Origin: UBA7396 sp034675265
GTDB lineage: Bacteria > Patescibacteriota > Gracilibacteria > BD1-5 > UBA6164
Assembly: GCA_034675265.1 (NCBI GenBank)
Contig: JAUCDK010000014.1
Location: forward strand, 1-31,907
Reading direction: 5' to 3'
Length of the DNA: 31,907 nucleotides
Part shown: positions 28,122 through 31,907 of the stretch, one piece after another
How the letters are laid out: every line of letters begins with the position of its first letter
Position numbering within the stretch: position 1 is the stretch's first letter
The notes under the pieces: generated by a model
Seen by the model: the letters and a program-made list of their open reading frames with translations, nothing else
Databases searched by the model: none
What the model was told of the DNA's origin: nothing
Position numbers and translations under genes: made by a program

Positions 28122-28718
28122 TTATATATTTTTTATAATATATGGGAGAATTTTCTCAATGGTATCAACTCATTGAGGTAATTTTTCAAACATATCTTCA
28201 ACTTTTTTCCCATTATATCACATAAGAATAAGAGTTGAGAGAATCTCATTTTTCATATCTTTTTCAATATGAGAATTATTTTGTTTTTTCTGAGTAATAA
28301 TTTCAGGTTGAAAGTTTTTTACAATATCTTTATCTCATAATTCTAAAACTATTTTTTCTGCCATCTTTTTCCCAACTCATTTAATGGATTCAATAGTTTT
28401 TTTATCATCTTCTAAAATAGCTACTTTTAAACGAGATGCTCAAAGAGAAAGAATATTTTGCGCTACTCTTCATCATACTCATGAAATTTTAATAAGTTCT
28501 TTAAATAATATTCTCTCTTCAAGAGTTAAAAATCAAAAAAGAGCTTGTCCATTTTCACTAATACTATGATACAAAAACAATTCCACATCTTGTTTATCGC
28601 AAATACTTGCATACATACGTTCATTAATAATGATTTCATATCAAACTCAACTTTCAGTTAAAACTATAACTGAGTTTAATTCAATATTTTTTATGTGTCA
28701 TTTTATATAGGAAAGCAT
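28122..28718 (-). CDS. ruvA: Holliday junction complex subunit RuvA
   Basis: Binds four-way DNA junctions and loads the RuvB motor. 198 residues. The N-terminal OB fold starts MLSYIKGHIKNIE; LFGFLTLEERILFKELIKISGVGGRVAQNILS near 68-99 is the first helix-hairpin-helix, and IESIKGVGKKMAEKIVLEL near 115-133 the second. The C-terminal RuvB-binding domain (LILMGYNGKKVEDMFEKLP) follows a flexible linker. GVG glycines include TGA. No ruvB or ruvC neighbour in the window. Confidence 0.95.
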
Positions 28719-28759
28719 ATTGTTACATTTAATTTATACTATTTAGTGAGAGTCAGGAC

Positions 28760-29012
28760 TTAGACTTTAAGGAAAATTTTATATATATCTTTTCTATTTC
28801 TTATTCTGAGTAAAATAATTTTCAATCAATCAAACTCAAATTATAATTCTATAAAAATTATCAAAACCTTTCATCTTTTTTAAATTTGATATATCAAAAA
28901 TATTTTCTACTTTTTCTATGTCTTCATTTTTCTTAATTATTCTTTTTTCTAATTCTTTATTTCTCAATTTCTTAAAATCTGTTTTGAAAGATTCATCAAC
29001 TTCTATAATCAT
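28760..29012 (-). pseudogene. RelE/ParE-type toxin remnant, frameshifted
   Basis: Begins MIIEVDESFKTDFKKLRNKELEKRI and includes LKKMKGFDNFYRI, a typical RelE/ParE core. After about residue 60 the frame runs to a TAG at 28794; the expected ending (ILLRIRNRKDIYKIFL, compare R…R-DIYK-F in active toxins) is found in another frame and stops at 28760. The antitoxin gene overlaps its start. Probably inactive. Confidence 0.72.
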
Positions 29013-29176
29013 AATTCTTTTTTAAAAGAACTAAAAGTTTGAGTTTTTCAAGTTTTTCATTTTATCATTTGGTATCACAAAACAATATCTTCAAAATTTT
29101 CACTATTTATAAAAGCTTCTAATTAAGTAGAACTAAATTTTTCTACAGTTCTATCTGTAAGTGTTATAGTTGCCAT
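29003..29176 (-). pseudogene. Antitoxin remnant with in-frame TAA
   Basis: MATITLTDRTVEKFSST then TAA, then the frame continues LEAFINSENFEDIVLGYQMIKGKTGKTQTFSSFKKEL to a TAG overlapping the toxin start. The continuing frame uses TGA for glycine, so the TAA looks like a recent nonsense change (for example from CAA). The product would have been a small ribbon-helix-helix or Phd-like antitoxin controlling the adjacent toxin. Confidence 0.68.
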
Positions 29177-29240
29177 ATTTTTAAAATTATATTCTAAATT
29201 TCACTTTTATTATATGAAATACAAAAATAAGTCAAAAAAA

Positions 29241-29252
29241 GTCCGGACTTAA
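29241..29252. repeat. 12-bp palindrome AAGTCCGGACTT
   Basis: Perfect palindrome upstream of the toxin-antitoxin remnant. A related AGTCAGGACTTAG lies at 28751-28763 on its other side, so the pair may be flanked by copies of one repeat. Confidence 0.5.
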
Positions 29253-29268
29253 GAAAGTTTTAGTATCA

Positions 29269-29344
29269 GAGACTGGTCTTCTCATAAATCAGCTCACTTT
29301 AGTATTTAAACTATTTGAGAGTTAAATAAGAAAAGACCAGTCTC
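29269..29344. repeat. Inverted repeat GAGACTGGTCTT / AAGACCAGTCTC
   Basis: Perfect 12-bp arms 52 bp apart, just downstream of the third prepilin's extended frame. Same family as the palindromes at 856-884 and 3620-3631. It may act as that gene's terminator or be a small mobile palindrome. Confidence 0.68.
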
Positions 29345-29352
29345 AAGGTGTT

Positions 29353-29664
29353 TTACTCCATACTCTCCAATATCTCTTTATATCTTTTTTGTTCTTTCAT
29401 CATATTTTCTCTTTGAGAGTTTATTTAATTTTGTTTCATTTTTTCAAATTCACTATATGGCATAGTTTTTCACATAGTTTTTAGAAATTCTTCTTTTGAT
29501 ACAGGTCAACAGTTTGTATTATCAGCTCAAGCTGTTGCTGTATCACATGTATCTTTTGATGCAGTAGTATCTGTATCTTTAAATTGTTTTAGGTAGTCTT
29601 CATATTTCCATAGAGTTTTTTTGTATTCTTCATATTCTTTATTGAAATCAGTTGGTATAGAAAA
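29353..29664 (-). pseudogene. Detached 3' tail of the prepilin gene, two more TAA codons
   Basis: In the same frame as the prepilin, beyond its TAA at 29665-29667, coding character continues: FSIPTDFNKEYEEYKKTL, YEDYLKQFKDTDTTASKDTC and GPVSKEEFLKTMGKTMPYSEF with TGA glycines, then TAA at 29425-29427 and a final TAA at 29353-29355. The tail was probably once part of the protein, about 100 residues longer. Confidence 0.6.
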
Positions 29665-31794
29665 TTAATAACATCATATTTCTGTAACAACAGAATATGC
29701 TGTACATGTACTTGTAACAGTTTTTTTATACCTATTTTGACCTGGATAACTTCAAGTACAAGATCATACTAATGTTGAACCAGCTTGATTCCGAGATGTA
29801 TCTAATCTTAATTCATAAGTCGCTCAAGTACAATTATTTTGTGGCCCAGTAGATGTTTTACTCCAAGATTGTGTTCAACTATTACAAATAGTAGTTGGTT
29901 TCATATGACAAGCATTTGTAGAGTTATCAAGTCACCAACAAATACTTACATGATTATTATCTGTACAACTACTTACTCATACAGATATTACTGAACAAGT
30001 ACCATTTCACCAAGTTTTCCAATTAGTTGGTGTCCAACCAGATTTACAACTCCCCTGTGAAAATTTACAAAGTTGAGTTCAATTACTATCTCAAGATATA
30101 GTTACTAGAACTCATCCATTTGAAGTACAATCCTGAGCTGTTTTAGTACTATTACCATAATTTAAATAACTTACTTTCATAATCTCATCAGTAACATCAT
30201 TAATAGTAGTATTCCCCACACTATCCCTAAACCTCATATAAACAGTTTTAGTTCAATCTCAAGTAGTTAAAGTATGAGATATTGAACTCGTACAAGTAGT
30301 CCAGTTTGTAGGATTTGTTGTATTTCAATAAGCTACTTGTATAGGTGTAGATCATGCTGCATCTGTAGGACAAGTTATATTTAGTGTTACTGCTGTAGTG
30401 TTTGTACTTGCAGCATTATTATTTATAGTAAAACTTCATCAAGTAGGTGCTGTAGTATCATTACAAGATCAAGATACATTAGTAAATCATGCATTACAAC
30501 TAAAATCACAACTATTTTCACTTGGAGTTTCTGCATAATTTGGAGTTGGTGCAGAACTTCAAAAATTTACTGTTACTAAATGTGTATCACTTCAGTTATA
30601 ATATTTTGAATTAGCTGGTTTTCAACTACATTCTTTTACTTCTTCATTTGGATTAAGTTTTGTTGCACTACAACTTGCATTTACTCATCCATCTGGTGAT
30701 ATACAAGTCCAATTTACACTATTTCATTGACTTGGAAAAGTAGGATTTTCTCAGTCTAAAGTTCATACATCACAAAATGTATCAGTTCAAAAACTATTTG
30801 CAGTATTTTCATATGTTTTATTTGCAGTTCAACAAGTAGCAGGAGTTTTCGGTGCAGTATAACTACTCGCAGTACTCACACTTCAACCAGTGATTATACT
30901 TTCTACTGTTTGAGTAAGTATTGTAGTATTTATAGTTTCTTCACTTCAAGTTATAGCTCATATACTTGCTAAAAGTTCTTTTGATTCTTGAGTATTTCAA
31001 GTTCAAAATATTTCTTCTATTTTTGCTTTTCTTGTTGTTTCATTTGATGCTTTTACTATATCTGTTATATCTACTGTTATTATTTTTGCGTCTTGTGATT
31101 TTCTTATATGTTGTATAATTTTATCTCAAATTTCTTTTGATGTTATTATTTTATCATTGGTTTTGTAGGGAAGGTTTTGTCATCCGTTTATTATATGATG
31201 AGTACTTCAAGTATTTAGTATATTTCATCATTCTGGATTAAATATCATACTTGGGATAGTTGTAAGGTATGTATAACTTCAAGTTGATACTTTTACATTT
31301 ATTTCATGATTTCAAACTACTTTTGCTGTATAGTTTGTATTTGCGTAGGTTTGTTTTATAAGTGGGAGTTTTCTATTAGCTTCTAGGCTTTCCAGAAGTG
31401 TTGCTATTTGATATGTATCTTGTTTATTATTTACTGCATACACATAGTTACTATTTGATACTGGATCTAGTGGAGTTTTACTTATATTTATCATTCTTGA
31501 TATATTTTCATCTATGATTCACATACTTGAATATACTAACTCACTTCATCATAAATTTAATGCTCCAGTTAAAACATCTCAATCTGGATTTGGATATTTT
31601 CATGTTTTTAATTGGATTAGATTTAATCATTTTTCTATACTGGTAAGTGTTGAGATTCTATTTCCATCTCTGGCATCTTTGGTAAAATTTTGAAAAGATA
31701 TAAAAGATATCGTGGCAAGAATAGCTAGTATCGTTATCACTATGATAAGCTCTACGAGAGTAAAAGCTTTAAAATAATTTTTTAGTTTTTTCAT
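29665..31794 (-). CDS. Large modular prepilin-like surface protein, probably shortened at the C-terminus
   Basis: 709 residues from the ATG at 31794; an in-frame ATG at 31836 would add 14 residues and is less likely because the short basic leader KKLKNYFKA fits a prepilin. Cleavage site A10|F11 then TLVELIIVITILAILATISFISFQNFTKDARDGNRIST, matching the other two big prepilins. A helical region near 230-300, Cys/Asn/Thr-rich modules, and at about 450-540 the same Ig-like domain as the protein at 17355 (GGSFTINNNAASTN…NITCPTD…AYGNTTNPTNW…MRFRDSVGN). Further Cys/Trp-rich repeats follow. The frame ends in TAA but coding sequence goes on for 312 bp in frame. Probably an adhesin or minor pilin. Confidence 0.86.
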
Positions 31795-31907
31795 AAATAA
31801 AATAGTTAAAATATAAAATTTTGATAAATTTAACATACTTTTTTAAAATTGTAAGAAATTTTATAGATAATTACTCCATATCACTCTTGTGTTAAAAATA
31901 AAAAAGA
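31795..31907. other. Upstream region of the third prepilin
   Basis: AT-rich, presumably containing the minus-strand promoter. No gene or repeat recognised. Confidence 0.4.

Noticed and set aside
27990..28181. 63-residue frame on the plus strand between ruvA and the amidohydrolase-like gene
   Set aside because: It is antisense to the putative RNA and its promoter, has no start signal or recognisable motif, and overlaps the ruvA end.
28760..29667. Possibility that TAA is a sense codon (for example glutamine)
   Set aside because: Most complete genes in the window end in TAA at the expected length, so the internal TAA codons are better explained by decay.
1..31907. tRNA or rRNA genes
   Set aside because: No GC-rich cloverleaf or rRNA-like segment was found by eye; the few GC-rich patches are the variable region, palindromes and the acquired transporter.

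Overview
The window comes from a very AT-rich bacterium that reads UGA as glycine (genetic code 25), which points to the Candidate Phyla Radiation groups Gracilibacteria or Absconditabacteria (SR1). The evidence is internal. TGA falls exactly where invariant glycines belong: both Walker A loops of ClpB, the HIGH signature of TyrRS, the GVGLAAPQ motif of peptide deformylase, GVG in RuvA and SGGH in TsaD. With TGA read as Gly, broken pieces join into about 24 full-length genes that all end in TAA or TAG. All gene coordinates below use this code.

Layout. 110-3727 (minus strand) is a diversity-generating retroelement (DGR): a 530-residue prepilin-like target with a C-terminal variable region, a shortened avd, a template-repeat remnant and a reverse transcriptase. 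A palindrome-bounded GIY-YIG nuclease gene has landed between avd and the template repeat and appears to have removed most of the template. 3728-4133 is a repeat-rich spacer. 4134-13501 is housekeeping: a cNMP-binding protein, tyrS, clpB behind a CIRCE-like operator, a methyltransferase, an unknown protein, def, secY, a zinc-ribbon membrane protein and trmD. 13681-14862 is a membrane transporter with standard-code composition, its own strong Shine-Dalgarno sequence and no UGA glycines, so it looks recently acquired. It is followed by a large NhaP-type antiporter.

17355-25861 is mostly cell surface: a large modular prepilin, a winged-helix-like protein, tsaD behind a PKD/lamin-tail surface protein, a small pilin and a polysaccharide pyruvyl transferase. 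25940-28718 holds an RlmL-like rRNA methyltransferase, an N-formylglutamate amidohydrolase-like protein, a probable small RNA or attenuated leader with a near-consensus promoter, and ruvA. 28760-29176 is a decayed toxin-antitoxin pair, and 29353-31794 is a third large prepilin whose 3' tail carries in-frame TAA codons.

The surface genes fit together as type IV pilus-like adhesins: three big prepilins share one N-terminal helix and differ in their outer domains, and one was the substrate of a retroelement that varies its tip. This suits an epibiotic or host-attached lifestyle, which is inference. The most notable discovery candidate is a family of four 31-bp hairpins with compensatory stem changes. 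They occur as inverted pairs, one pair enclosing the GIY-YIG gene and one empty pair sitting in frame inside the reverse transcriptase gene. This resembles a REP/REPtron-type mobile element driven by a GIY-YIG nuclease.
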